Assembly: GCF_000807855.2 (NCBI RefSeq)
Contig: NZ_JRYR02000002.1
Coordinates: forward strand, 248,001 to 312,000
Direction: 5' to 3'
Length of the DNA stretch: 64,000 nt
DNA from: Flammeovirga pacifica
Lineage (GTDB): Bacteria > Bacteroidota > Bacteroidia > Cytophagales > Flammeovirgaceae
The translations under genes and the position numbers were made by a program. The notes beneath the pieces were generated by a model. That model searched no databases and was not told the origin of the DNA. It saw only the letters and a list, made by a program, of their open reading frames with translations. Numbering within the stretch: the stretch's first letter is position 1; each line of letters opens with the position of its first letter. Below, piece by piece: positions 44,181 through 52,194 of the stretch.

Positions 44181-44206
44181 AGCGAGGAGATACTCTTCTC
44201 CTCGCT
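44181..44206 (+). terminator. Intercistronic hairpin after paralogue 1
   Basis: AGCGAGGAGA (44181-44190) pairs perfectly with TCTCCTCGCT (44197-44206) around a six-base loop, followed by ATCTAAAATTTTT. It stands 9 bp after the paralogue 1 stop and 25 bp before the next start, so it may reduce expression of the downstream toxin-like genes relative to paralogue 1. Confidence 0.65.
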
Positions 44207-44231
44207 ATCTAAAATTTTTAAAAATACAATT

Positions 44232-44867
44232 ATGTTAAGTGAGAATCCAACTCAAAATGCCTCTATTATTGATGCAATCATTTTTTTTCACCGAAATGGA
44301 AAGCTACAGAAAACTCTTAGTGGAGTAACTGAAGAAAAAACAGGCTTGTTGCAAATTGATTATGGATACAATGGTAATAAGTATGGTTCTATTCTAATTA
44401 AGAGAGGACAGTTTGAACTTGTAAAAGTAACAGACACAACTGGTACTTTAAAACCTTTATCAAAATATAATCATGTGGGAGAAAATGTGTCAAAACAAGA
44501 TTATATCAATGCTTTAAAATGTACGGATCTTAATAAAGATCAGACTAAAGTGTCTGCACTAATTATTTTGACTTCAGAATGTTGTAGATCTCAAATGGTC
44601 TCTCATGCTATTGATGGTTTATTGGAAGGGAAACCTGCTTTTTCTGTTGAAGTATGGAATGGTTTAAACTTCGCTTTTAAAAACTATTCACATACAGCTT
44701 CCGCGGCAGGATATAAGATCAATGCAGGGGAAACTCCATGGACATGGTTAAGGGTTGAAAACTATAAAAGTTTTATTCAAAACCAATATAATGGAAGTAA
44801 AACTGAAGCTTTGGCTGGAATTGATGCAGTCCATAAGTACAATCAATTGGTTGTAGAAAATTCTTAA
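44232..44867 (+). CDS. Putative ribosome-inactivating-protein (RIP)-like toxin
   Basis: The 211-residue protein lacks a signal peptide. The segment VSALIILTSECCRSQMV fits the RIP active-site helix (hydrophobic run, then S-E-A-x-R-F in ricin and Shiga toxin A), with Glu116 and Arg119 at the catalytic spacing E-x-x-R. A tryptophan (Trp142, in VEVWNGLNFAFKNY) follows in the local context W-x-x-L-x-x-A of RIPs. Upstream tyrosines (YGYNGNKYG) could provide the adenine-stacking residues. RIPs remove one adenine from the sarcin-ricin loop of large-subunit rRNA. The protein is shorter than plant RIPs (~260) and E-to-W spacing is 26 rather than ~32-36, so the call is tentative. Confidence 0.5.
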   Translation: MLSENPTQNASIIDAIIFFHRNGKLQKTLSGVTEEKTGLLQIDYGYNGNKYGSILIKRGQFELVKVTDTTGTLKPLSKYNHVGENVSKQDYINALKCTDLNKDQTKVSALIILTSECCRSQMVSHAIDGLLEGKPAFSVEVWNGLNFAFKNYSHTASAAGYKINAGETPWTWLRVENYKSFIQNQYNGSKTEALAGIDAVHKYNQLVVENS

Positions 44868-44923
44868 AAACAGGTAAGCTGAAAACTGATTAGAGTAAGC
44901 AATATTTTAAAAATCATAAGAAA

Positions 44924-45460
44924 ATGACACTAATAAAATTAAAAGAAATTAATCAAGGTACTTGGTTAAATACAGGAAAAGGACCATCTGTTACTAAGTA
45001 TGGAGGTTTATGTTATTTCATGTGTAATTATCATGAAAGTAATCAAGGAATTTGGAATGAACCAAAGGCATTTAATCAAGCAGTTTTAGATGCTAAAAAC
45101 TTTGGAAAAGGAACAGCCATGATGAATTATGCAAAAGCTCAAAATTTAAAGGTACCCCAGAATTTATCCTCATATATTCCTACTACATCAGCTTTAACTG
45201 ATAATAGTATTTATAGAATATTATTAAGCATTGGAGCAACTGGTTCACCTAATCATGCTGTTATTGCTGTTACAGGTGTTAGTGGTGAAGTCGTTTTTTT
45301 TGAACCAAATTTTGGTTTTTATGAATCTACCACCACAGGTGTTTCTAACCGTCAAGCTTTTGAAGATGGTATAGCTAAATTATATGGTAAGACATCTTTA
45401 GGGAGTTTTGAATATTATAATGTACGATCAATAAATCAATCTAGCCCTTTAGGTTTTTAA
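44924..45460 (+). CDS. YopT/C58-like papain-fold cysteine protease
   Basis: A compact 178-residue protein without a signal peptide. The catalytic arrangement is visible: Cys30 in KYGGLCYFMCNYH, His111 in GSPNHAVIAVTG and an acidic residue in VVFFEPNFGFYE. In YopT-type C58 proteases the last motif is usually F-D-P-N-x-G, with Asp as the third residue; here it is Glu127, with Asn129 conserved. Length is near the minimal catalytic domain of such effectors. These proteases modify host proteins after delivery. It lies between the RIP-like gene and paralogue 2, 3 bp before the latter. Other papain-like folds, such as peptidase-like immunity proteins, are possible. Confidence 0.55.
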   Translation: MTLIKLKEINQGTWLNTGKGPSVTKYGGLCYFMCNYHESNQGIWNEPKAFNQAVLDAKNFGKGTAMMNYAKAQNLKVPQNLSSYIPTTSALTDNSIYRILLSIGATGSPNHAVIAVTGVSGEVVFFEPNFGFYESTTTGVSNRQAFEDGIAKLYGKTSLGSFEYYNVRSINQSSPLGF

Positions 45461-45463
45461 ATT

Positions 45464-46906
45464 ATGCCAAACTCAATACCTTATGATCACCCATCTTTGG
45501 TTCTCGGCAATATTGTCGATACAAAGGTATTGGGTGTCTTGAAAAAAATCGATAGTGCTCAATGCACTATCGATTCAGCTCAGCAGAAAATGAATTCTCT
45601 CATTGGAATGAAAAAAAGTGTAGCTATGACGATCAATGAAGTCATGGATATGAAAATAGATGTTACTAGTCTTCAAAGTAACATTAAAGAAATAGATAAG
45701 TCTATTGCCAATGCCGCGAATACTTACATTGAGGCTCGATTAAAAAATGAGTCTGTTATACAAAGTTTAAAGGATGATCTTGCTAGTTTAGACCTCTCTG
45801 AAACAGTGGAAAGCCCTATTGATTTTGAAAAAAGTCAATTTATCCAAAAACCCTTATTCTCTGATTCTTTAAAATTAGATGCTCAATATTTTAGTTTTGA
45901 AATGAATGCAGAGGATGATACAATAGCTAATATTGAAACCTTTATTAAAGAATCAACAAGTGAATTAGGTGGAAAAAAATCAAATGAAATTGCGTCGAAA
46001 GCATCTTCACAAATTGCCCAACAAAAGCAACATCATAGTATTGCTGGTACCTTGATTATTTCAGCTAGCTGTACCCATAAAAATGTAACAATGATTGAAC
46101 CTTGTATTTTCGATCCTGATAAAGCATTAGATATGTGGAATCATCATTTTGATGATAAATATATTGATACTACTAAACCTAGTATTCTTCAACAATCTTT
46201 ATTTGATAAATCGATAAATCAGCAGGGTTTTATATCTATTATTTCGGGTGCAGTATATGGGTCTTCATTTGTGGGTATGGTTCATATTCTAAATACTGAA
46301 AATACCTCAAAAGCTCCATCAGAAGAATTAATATCATCATTAAATGAAAAGATGAGATTAGGAGGATGGATCGAAAATAATAGTGGAGGATTAGGGATAA
46401 ATGAATCAATATTAGATGAGGTAAAAAAGTTGTTAAGTACACAACAAGTAAGCTCTCATGTTACCATGATAACAATGGGTGCGTTACCTTCTATTGGTTC
46501 AAATCAACTGTCGTTGGGAGTGAACAAACTAATGAAAGCAGAAAATGATACAATTTCCAAATTGATAAGTGAAGGCAATGCTATAAGCACGGTTGATTCA
46601 TCTGCTGAACAATCTATTGAAGGAAAGCGTAATGAAGTTATTCAAAATGCTAAAGTTCAATCTTTGATTCAAGGGCTTCAAAAAGTCGATTCAGCGACAA
46701 ATAAAGTTATGGATATCAATTCTTTAATGTCTGCTTTTGAAAACTATTTAACCACAATAAAAAGTTCAGACGAATTAGTTGGTATACCTATTCAATTCTA
46801 TTTAAAAAAAATAAATAGAAAACAGGTCGTGAAATTATGGTTGGATAAATATTATAATTCACAACTAATAAAGAAGAAAAATATAACATCAAATAATAAT
46901 GAATAA
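45464..46906 (+). CDS. Unrecognised large protein, paralogue 2 of the toxin-like operon (480 aa)
   Basis: Paralogue of the gene at 42651 over nearly its full length: N terminus MPNSIPYDHPSLVLGNIVD, then VESPIDFEKSQF, IAGTLIISASCTHKNV, ISGAVYGSSFVGMVH, LLSTQQVSSHVTMITMGAL and VGIPIQFYLKKINRKQV. The beginning and middle are again helical. It lacks the Ser/Asp-rich C-terminal tail of paralogue 1 and ends with a short Lys/Asn stretch. It overlaps the next gene by 8 bp. Two diverged copies in one operon suggest a hetero-oligomer, such as a two-component pore or shell, or ligand variants; none is shown by sequence. Confidence 0.85.
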   Translation: MPNSIPYDHPSLVLGNIVDTKVLGVLKKIDSAQCTIDSAQQKMNSLIGMKKSVAMTINEVMDMKIDVTSLQSNIKEIDKSIANAANTYIEARLKNESVIQSLKDDLASLDLSETVESPIDFEKSQFIQKPLFSDSLKLDAQYFSFEMNAEDDTIANIETFIKESTSELGGKKSNEIASKASSQIAQQKQHHSIAGTLIISASCTHKNVTMIEPCIFDPDKALDMWNHHFDDKYIDTTKPSILQQSLFDKSINQQGFISIISGAVYGSSFVGMVHILNTENTSKAPSEELISSLNEKMRLGGWIENNSGGLGINESILDEVKKLLSTQQVSSHVTMITMGALPSIGSNQLSLGVNKLMKAENDTISKLISEGNAISTVDSSAEQSIEGKRNEVIQNAKVQSLIQGLQKVDSATNKVMDINSLMSAFENYLTTIKSSDELVGIPIQFYLKKINRKQVVKLWLDKYYNSQLIKKKNITSNNNE

Positions 46907-47198
46907 TAATACACAATCTCCAGAATTAATAACGAATATCTTTAATGGTTCTTTAGTCTTAATCAGTATCTGTTTGGTTATTGTTACCATGTTTCAAATT
47001 TCTAATAATGCTGAAGAGAGAATAGTAGATGAATTTCTTGAAGTGACTTCTATTTTGTATTTCATTTCAACAATAAGTGCATATATGTATATGAAAGAAG
47101 GACAGATTATAGTTTTTTATAAACTCACTAAAAATGCTTTCATGTTTGCAGTAATTGCTACGGTAATCTCTATGATCATCTTGTTTTTTGAACTATAA
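46899..47198 (+). CDS. Small three-TM membrane protein, holin-like by size and position
   Basis: This 99-residue protein has hydrophobic helices at about 13-33 (IFNGSLVLISICLVIVTMF), 46-63 and 78-98, and a charged loop between. The start overlaps paralogue 2 by 8 bp, and the muramidase gene follows after 12 bp. Small multi-TM proteins next to a muramidase recall the holin-endolysin pairs of phages and of toxin-export cassettes, but no holin family is recognised; an immunity protein for the cognate toxins is the main alternative. Confidence 0.65.
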   Translation: MNNNTQSPELITNIFNGSLVLISICLVIVTMFQISNNAEERIVDEFLEVTSILYFISTISAYMYMKEGQIIVFYKLTKNAFMFAVIATVISMIILFFEL

Positions 47199-47210
47199 CT
47201 ATTATTGCTT

Positions 47211-48584
47211 ATGAAGACTTTATCTGAATTTGAAATTAGCATTGTTGAAAGTTTAATTACAATTGCTGATAAAACAAATCAAACCACTAAAGATTGGATA
47301 GAACAGTTTTTTTTTACAGAAGATGAAGGCAGGGCTTTAATCATTCAAGCAAAAGAAAATTATGGTGTATTTTTCCTTAAAAAAGAAATATTTGATGATG
47401 ACGATTTAAAACAACAAGAAGAAAGTAAATTTCATCAACTGATACATTTTCTTAACTATCTAAAATCAGAAAATTATATCACTCAATCTAGAGGGAAACA
47501 GAATAGATCAAGCCAAATGTTTTTCATACAAGATAGTTTTAGAGATCCTCAACCAACAAAAGGAGCTATTATTTTGAATGCTGGTGGTGAGTATACAGAA
47601 TCCCCAAATACAATACAGAATCATTTTAAAGAGATTGTTTATGAGGGTATCACATATGATCATGATGTATTTGATTTAATACTATCTACTCTTACTGGAA
47701 GCTTGTTTGTTTCTCCTACCATTCATCAACTTATTAAAGATGAAAAAAAAGAAGAATCAACAAAAAAGAAAAAGAATAGACCGGTATTCTTTATTGTAGT
47801 TACGATACTTTTAGTACTAATTATTGGTTTAATAGTTGTTTCCCATTTTCATTTACTTACCTTAATAAAGCCTTTACATTCATCTATATTAGATAAAGGT
47901 CATCATGATTCTGATAGTCTTGTAGCTAATAAGAATATAACTGAAGTTGATGATTTATCATCAACAAAAGATACTCTTTATGGGATAGATATTTCTAAAT
48001 GGAATGGTAATATCATTGAAGATATTGGTGAGCAAAGTGATTTGAATTTTATAATCTGTCGGGCATCAGAAGGTTTGACAATAAAAGATGACGAATTTCA
48101 TCATAATTGGAAAAGTATAAAGAAGAAGAAGTTGATAAGGGGAGCTTATCATTTTTATATGACAGATGATGACCCTATCGAACAAGCGAAACATTTTACA
48201 GATATTATTGGGGAACTAGATAATAATGATATTGCTCCAATTTTGGATATCGAATCTGGTAGTATTCCAGAAGATAATCCAATAGATGTTTCAGATCTAC
48301 ATATTGATTTGATACTTTTTCTAAAAGAAGTAGAAAAAATTACAGGACGAAAACCTATTATTTACACAAGTGAATATTTTGCAAATGAGTATTTAACATA
48401 TAAACGTTTTTCAAAATATCGATTGTGGTTGGCAGAATATAGTAATGGATCAAATCCAAAAGTTCCTTCAACTTGGGTTGATGTTGGGTGGATGATTTGG
48501 CAAAAATCATCATCTTATTCTATAAATAACAAGAAAAATGATTTTGATATGTTCATAGGAGAAGAATGGGAGTTATTTATGTAA
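47211..48584 (+). CDS. Membrane-anchored GH25 muramidase
   Basis: ATG 47211 is chosen over an in-frame TTG at 47205. The N-terminal ~180 residues form an unrecognised, probably cytoplasmic domain ending in a basic stretch (KKKKNRP). One TM helix follows (~191-213, VFFIVVTILLVLIIGLIVVS), giving N-in/C-out topology. From ~256 to the end is a GH25 lysozyme domain: YGIDISKWNG with Asp260, IICRASEG, GAYHFYM, and APILDIESG with Asp346 and catalytic Glu348. GH25 enzymes cut the MurNAc-GlcNAc bond of peptidoglycan. The domain would face the periplasm. A signal-anchored muramidase in a toxin-like operon could help release the proteins made upstream. Confidence 0.85.
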   Translation: MKTLSEFEISIVESLITIADKTNQTTKDWIEQFFFTEDEGRALIIQAKENYGVFFLKKEIFDDDDLKQQEESKFHQLIHFLNYLKSENYITQSRGKQNRSSQMFFIQDSFRDPQPTKGAIILNAGGEYTESPNTIQNHFKEIVYEGITYDHDVFDLILSTLTGSLFVSPTIHQLIKDEKKEESTKKKKNRPVFFIVVTILLVLIIGLIVVSHFHLLTLIKPLHSSILDKGHHDSDSLVANKNITEVDDLSSTKDTLYGIDISKWNGNIIEDIGEQSDLNFIICRASEGLTIKDDEFHHNWKSIKKKKLIRGAYHFYMTDDDPIEQAKHFTDIIGELDNNDIAPILDIESGSIPEDNPIDVSDLHIDLILFLKEVEKITGRKPIIYTSEYFANEYLTYKRFSKYRLWLAEYSNGSNPKVPSTWVDVGWMIWQKSSSYSINNKKNDFDMFIGEEWELFM

Positions 48585-48718
48585 TATCCTAAAGTAATGA
48601 ATTTTAATATGTTGAAATTGTTTTGATATGAATAAGTAGAAATTATAAATATATTTACATATTATTGTAATACAATTGCTATTCTATAACTAAATCAATA
48701 CATTAAAAACTAATTGCT

Positions 48719-49066
48719 ATGAATACTCGAGTAATCTGGGTTAAAGTAAATCCAAATGACGACAAAGAACTCCAATTTTCAAATGACCGTACTAACTGGT
48801 ATGCTGATAGCGATTTTACAACAATCGTTAGTGTAAACGATACTGTAATTTGGCAGCTAACCGAATATAATCCAAATGGTAAAATCCAAAAGGATGTAGA
48901 TGATAATCATAAAAAAATCTTTTCAGAGCATATTAAATTAGATAATGGATCTTTTGTGGCTGTTGTAAAGTCTAATGTAGAAGGAGTGAATTTCAGGTAT
49001 CGTTTAAAGGCTAAAATTAATAATAAAAAATACAATCATGATCCTGTGATCAAGATAAATGCATAG
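48719..49066 (+). CDS. Small hypothetical protein (115 aa)
   Basis: The protein has no signal or TM. Beta-rich composition with RVIWVKVNPNDDKELQFSND at the start, a central VNDTVIWQLTEYNPNG and RYRLKAKINNKKYNHDPVIK at the end suggests a single Ig- or C2-like sandwich. It has its own 134-base upstream gap, overlaps the longer possible start of the sensor kinase gene, and may be regulated by it. Family not recognised. Confidence 0.6.
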   Translation: MNTRVIWVKVNPNDDKELQFSNDRTNWYADSDFTTIVSVNDTVIWQLTEYNPNGKIQKDVDDNHKKIFSEHIKLDNGSFVAVVKSNVEGVNFRYRLKAKINNKKYNHDPVIKINA

Positions 49067-49082
49067 CGATTTTTTATTGTTT

Positions 49083-50942
49083 ATGTCAAAAAAAGCCTAT
49101 CTATTATTGATTGGCTTTTTTTGTATAAACAGTAATCATTCTCTTGCGCAAGATCAAAAGATTGCTGATAGTTTAAAAATAATTTACGAAGAAAAAAAAC
49201 TGAATATAGAAACTAGACTGGAGGTATTAAGAAACCTATCTTTTAATGAAACTAATAATTTAGATCTTTCAATTAAATATGCTGAACAACTCATTAGATT
49301 ATCTACTGAACAGAATAATTATTTGTATCTCTTTAGAGGGTATCATATTAAAGGAATTAAATTAAGGGATAAAGGTCATTTAGATGATGCTATTAATTTT
49401 TTTTTTAAAGCACTAAATGCCTCAAAAGAAGCGAATTATTCGGAAGGTGTAGGGACATCATATTGTAGTATTGCTGATGTATATAACATCAATGGACATC
49501 ATAAATTTGCTATCGACTATTATTTTAAGGCTATTAATATACTAAGACAATCAAATGACTCTCTTTTTCTTGCAAGTGCATTGTTAAATATTGGAGATGA
49601 ATATCTTAGTACTCAAAAATATGATTCGGCTTTATTTTTCTTTAGTGAGTCGAATAATATTTTTAAAGAAATTAATTATACAATAGGCATAGCATATAAT
49701 CAGGGGAATATAGGAATGGTCTATGCGAATTTGGGTAAAATGGGGTTGGCAGAGGAAAGTATGTGGGAGGCAATAAAAATACTAGAAGCCTCTAACGATT
49801 ATTATCCAATATGCTTTTACCTTATCAGTATTTCCAATATTTATTTAAAAAATTTAGATTTTAAGTTAGCAATTAAATACGCTACAATGAGTTTAGATAT
49901 TGCGATAAAACATGGTTTAAAAAAACAAGTCAGCGATGCACATCAACAATTATATCATATTTATAATAAGAAGGGATTTTCCAAAAAAGCCTTATATCAT
50001 TTTAAAGCTCATATTGAACATAGGGATAGTGTGAATAATCTTGAAAGTATTCAAAAAATTGCCGATTTAAGAACCAAATTTGAAGTGAACATCCGAGATA
50101 AAGAAATAGCAATTTTAGAAAGTGAAAAGACCTTAAGTCACACTTTTATTATCGTTTTTATTATACTTTTAATAATGTCAATACTTTTTATTCTTTATTT
50201 TAGACAGAAAATAAGAACAGCTAAAATACTATCGAGTAATACAAGAAAAGAATATGAACAAAATATAGAAAAATTACTGAATGCTCAAGAAAGTAAAGCT
50301 TTGGAAGCTTTGATTAATGGAAGTGAAAGAGAGCGAAAGCGTATAGCTCAAGATCTCCATAATCATTTTGGTAGTTTATTAGCTACTATTAAAGTCAATA
50401 TTTCTGCTATTGAAGATTATAAAATACCTAATCAAAATACTTTAGAAACTTTAATAAATAAAGCATGTACAGATATACGAAGTATTTCACATGAGTTGAA
50501 TATGGGTATTTCAGAAGATTTTGGTCTTGTTCAATCTTTGAAAGAACTGACAGAACATCTTCAAATAGCAAGAGGATTACATGTTGAACTTTCTATTTCT
50601 ATTGGTAGTACTCAGCTTTCTTCCCCAGATGAAATTTTGATATATAGAATTGTACAAGAGTTAATTAGTAATGTTTTGAAACATGCAGAAGCTACTAAAT
50701 TAAGTATTCTTTTAACTTGTTTTGAAGAAGAAAGATTGATAAATATTTTAATAGAAGATAATGGTAAAGGATTTATTCCCAAGAGTACACCTTCTCAGAG
50801 TAAAGGAATAGGTTTAAATAGTTTGAATAAAATGATTCTAAAAAAGAAAGGTGAAATGAAAATTGATAGTAATTCAAGAAGAGGAACAACTATTTCAATT
50901 GATTTACCAATTACAATAACTCAAGTAGCATTTAAACAATGA
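49083..50942 (+). CDS. TPR sensor histidine kinase (HisKA_3 type)
   Basis: The start at 49083 begins the signal peptide (MSKKAYLLLIGFFCINSNHSLAQ); an ATG at 49059, overlapping the upstream gene, is an alternative. Residues ~25-330 are tetratricopeptide repeats (for example YSEGVGTSYCSIADVYNING, YTIGIAYNQGNIGMVYANLG), a periplasmic sensing domain common in Bacteroidota. A TM helix lies at ~350-375. HisKA_3 follows with His426 in AQDLHNHFG, then a HATPase domain (RIVQELISNVLKHA, IEDNGKGF, GIGLNSL). It phosphorylates the NarL-type regulator whose start overlaps its stop by 4 bp. Confidence 0.9.
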   Translation: MSKKAYLLLIGFFCINSNHSLAQDQKIADSLKIIYEEKKLNIETRLEVLRNLSFNETNNLDLSIKYAEQLIRLSTEQNNYLYLFRGYHIKGIKLRDKGHLDDAINFFFKALNASKEANYSEGVGTSYCSIADVYNINGHHKFAIDYYFKAINILRQSNDSLFLASALLNIGDEYLSTQKYDSALFFFSESNNIFKEINYTIGIAYNQGNIGMVYANLGKMGLAEESMWEAIKILEASNDYYPICFYLISISNIYLKNLDFKLAIKYATMSLDIAIKHGLKKQVSDAHQQLYHIYNKKGFSKKALYHFKAHIEHRDSVNNLESIQKIADLRTKFEVNIRDKEIAILESEKTLSHTFIIVFIILLIMSILFILYFRQKIRTAKILSSNTRKEYEQNIEKLLNAQESKALEALINGSERERKRIAQDLHNHFGSLLATIKVNISAIEDYKIPNQNTLETLINKACTDIRSISHELNMGISEDFGLVQSLKELTEHLQIARGLHVELSISIGSTQLSSPDEILIYRIVQELISNVLKHAEATKLSILLTCFEEERLINILIEDNGKGFIPKSTPSQSKGIGLNSLNKMILKKKGEMKIDSNSRRGTTISIDLPITITQVAFKQ

Positions 50943-51574
50943 TTAAAATATTATTGATAGAAGACCATCAACTTTTTGCTGAAGGCATGAAGTCTATGTT
51001 TATACCAAAAGATGGAGTTGAAATTAAAGCTCATATTACAAATGGTAATCAGGTATTTTCAATTTTAGAAAATCATGAAATTGACCTTATTCTTTTAGAT
51101 ATAGATATGCCAATAATGAATGGTGTAGAAGTATTAAAACTGCTAAAAGATAGAGGAATAGAAGTGCCGATTTTAATGTTAACAATGCATCAATCTATTA
51201 AATATGTTAGAGAAGCCTTAGAAAAAGGAGCTCAAGGCTATATTCTAAAAGATGCATCTAAATCAGAATTAAAGGAAGCAATACAAAAAACTAGTCGAAA
51301 GGAAAACTATTTTCATTCTCAAATTAGTGATCAAATCTTTGATTATTTTAGAACAAAAGGTAAGAATAACAATTTTTTGAATGTTCTTTCAGAAAGAGAA
51401 ATTGAAATTATTCAGTGTATTGCAGATGGGAAAAATAGTAAAGCAATTGCGGAAGAATTGTTTATTAGCGAGCATACGGTAAGGACTCACAGAAGGAATA
51501 TTATGCATAAAATGAATGTGAGTTCTGCAACAGCTTTAGTTAAGCTAGCAATAGAAAAAGAATTGATTAATTAG
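50939..51574 (+). CDS. NarL/LuxR-family response regulator
   Basis: The 211-residue protein has an N-terminal receiver domain with acidic pocket Glu8-Asp9 and phospho-acceptor Asp54 (LILLDIDMPIMNG), and Lys near 104 (YILKDASKSE). The C-terminal LuxR helix-turn-helix carries LSEREIEIIQCIADG and AEELFISEHTVRTHRRNIM. The ATGA overlap with the kinase gene shows a co-translated pair. Since the nearest upstream target-like operon is the toxin cluster, control of it is plausible, though not shown. Confidence 0.93.
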   Translation: MIKILLIEDHQLFAEGMKSMFIPKDGVEIKAHITNGNQVFSILENHEIDLILLDIDMPIMNGVEVLKLLKDRGIEVPILMLTMHQSIKYVREALEKGAQGYILKDASKSELKEAIQKTSRKENYFHSQISDQIFDYFRTKGKNNNFLNVLSEREIEIIQCIADGKNSKAIAEELFISEHTVRTHRRNIMHKMNVSSATALVKLAIEKELIN

Positions 51575-51617
51575 TAGTTTATTTTTATTAAATACATGTG
51601 ATTCTAATTATATTCTC

Positions 51618-51650
51618 ATAAAACTCTATAGTTTTATTTTAGATTTTTTT
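51618..51650 (+). terminator. Weak terminator after the response regulator
   Basis: ATAAAACT (51618-51625) and AGTTTTAT (51630-51637) pair around a four-base loop, followed by TTTAGATTTTTTT. AT-only stem apart from one pair, so modest strength. Confidence 0.45.
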
Positions 51651-51735
51651 AATTGATCTAGGGTTTTTTCTTCACAATTCCCCTTTATTAAATGAATATC
51701 TTAAATATTTATATCTATCAATTAAATCTATTCTA

Positions 51736-52194
51736 ATGAGTAAGTATATGAAAAATCTATTCCTTCTAGTTGTGCTTTCTAGTCTACTATTTTCATCTTG
51801 TAATACACAAGAGTCGTGTAATGATCCTAATGCTTTAAATTCAGAAATTACTAAAAGTAATGATGGAAATTGTAGGTATACTAATGTGATCTTTTACGCA
51901 GGAAGTAATAAGATAGGGGGTAATGCTAATACTATTGATAGAATTGAAATTTATCAATTAACAATGGATAATGAAGAATTGATAGGAACGATCTCTCAAT
52001 TAGAACCTGAAATAGAAGCTCCAATCGGATGTTCTGATGCTCAAAATTCGATTCGAAAAGAATTAAATTCGGGAAATGAAACTCGTTTTACCATCAAGTA
52101 TTATTATACGAATGGAAGTTCGGAAAATGGGGGAACACACGTTTTTAAAGCAGTATCTGATGTGGAATGCCTTATTCAGAATTTGACTTTGTAG
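51736..52194 (+). CDS. Hypothetical lipoprotein (152 aa)
   Basis: A lipoprotein signal (FLLVVLSSLLFSSCNTQ; lipidated Cys near residue 22) and a small extracytoplasmic domain with four further cysteines (ESCNDPNALN, GNCRYTN, APIGCSD, VECLIQN), which may form disulfides. An in-frame ATG at 51748 is an alternative start. NDPNALN followed by NDGNCRYTN resembles a short Cys-rich module seen at the N terminus of other Bacteroidota lipoproteins. Its last 23 bases overlap the 3' end of the convergent cobC gene. Confidence 0.65.
   Translation: MSKYMKNLFLLVVLSSLLFSSCNTQESCNDPNALNSEITKSNDGNCRYTNVIFYAGSNKIGGNANTIDRIEIYQLTMDNEELIGTISQLEPEIEAPIGCSDAQNSIRKELNSGNETRFTIKYYYTNGSSENGGTHVFKAVSDVECLIQNLTL

Noticed and set aside
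46899-48584. Reading the small TM protein and muramidase as a prophage lysis cassette
   Set aside because: No capsid, tail, terminase, portal or integrase gene is nearby, and the muramidase has a cytoplasmic domain plus TM anchor unlike common endolysins.
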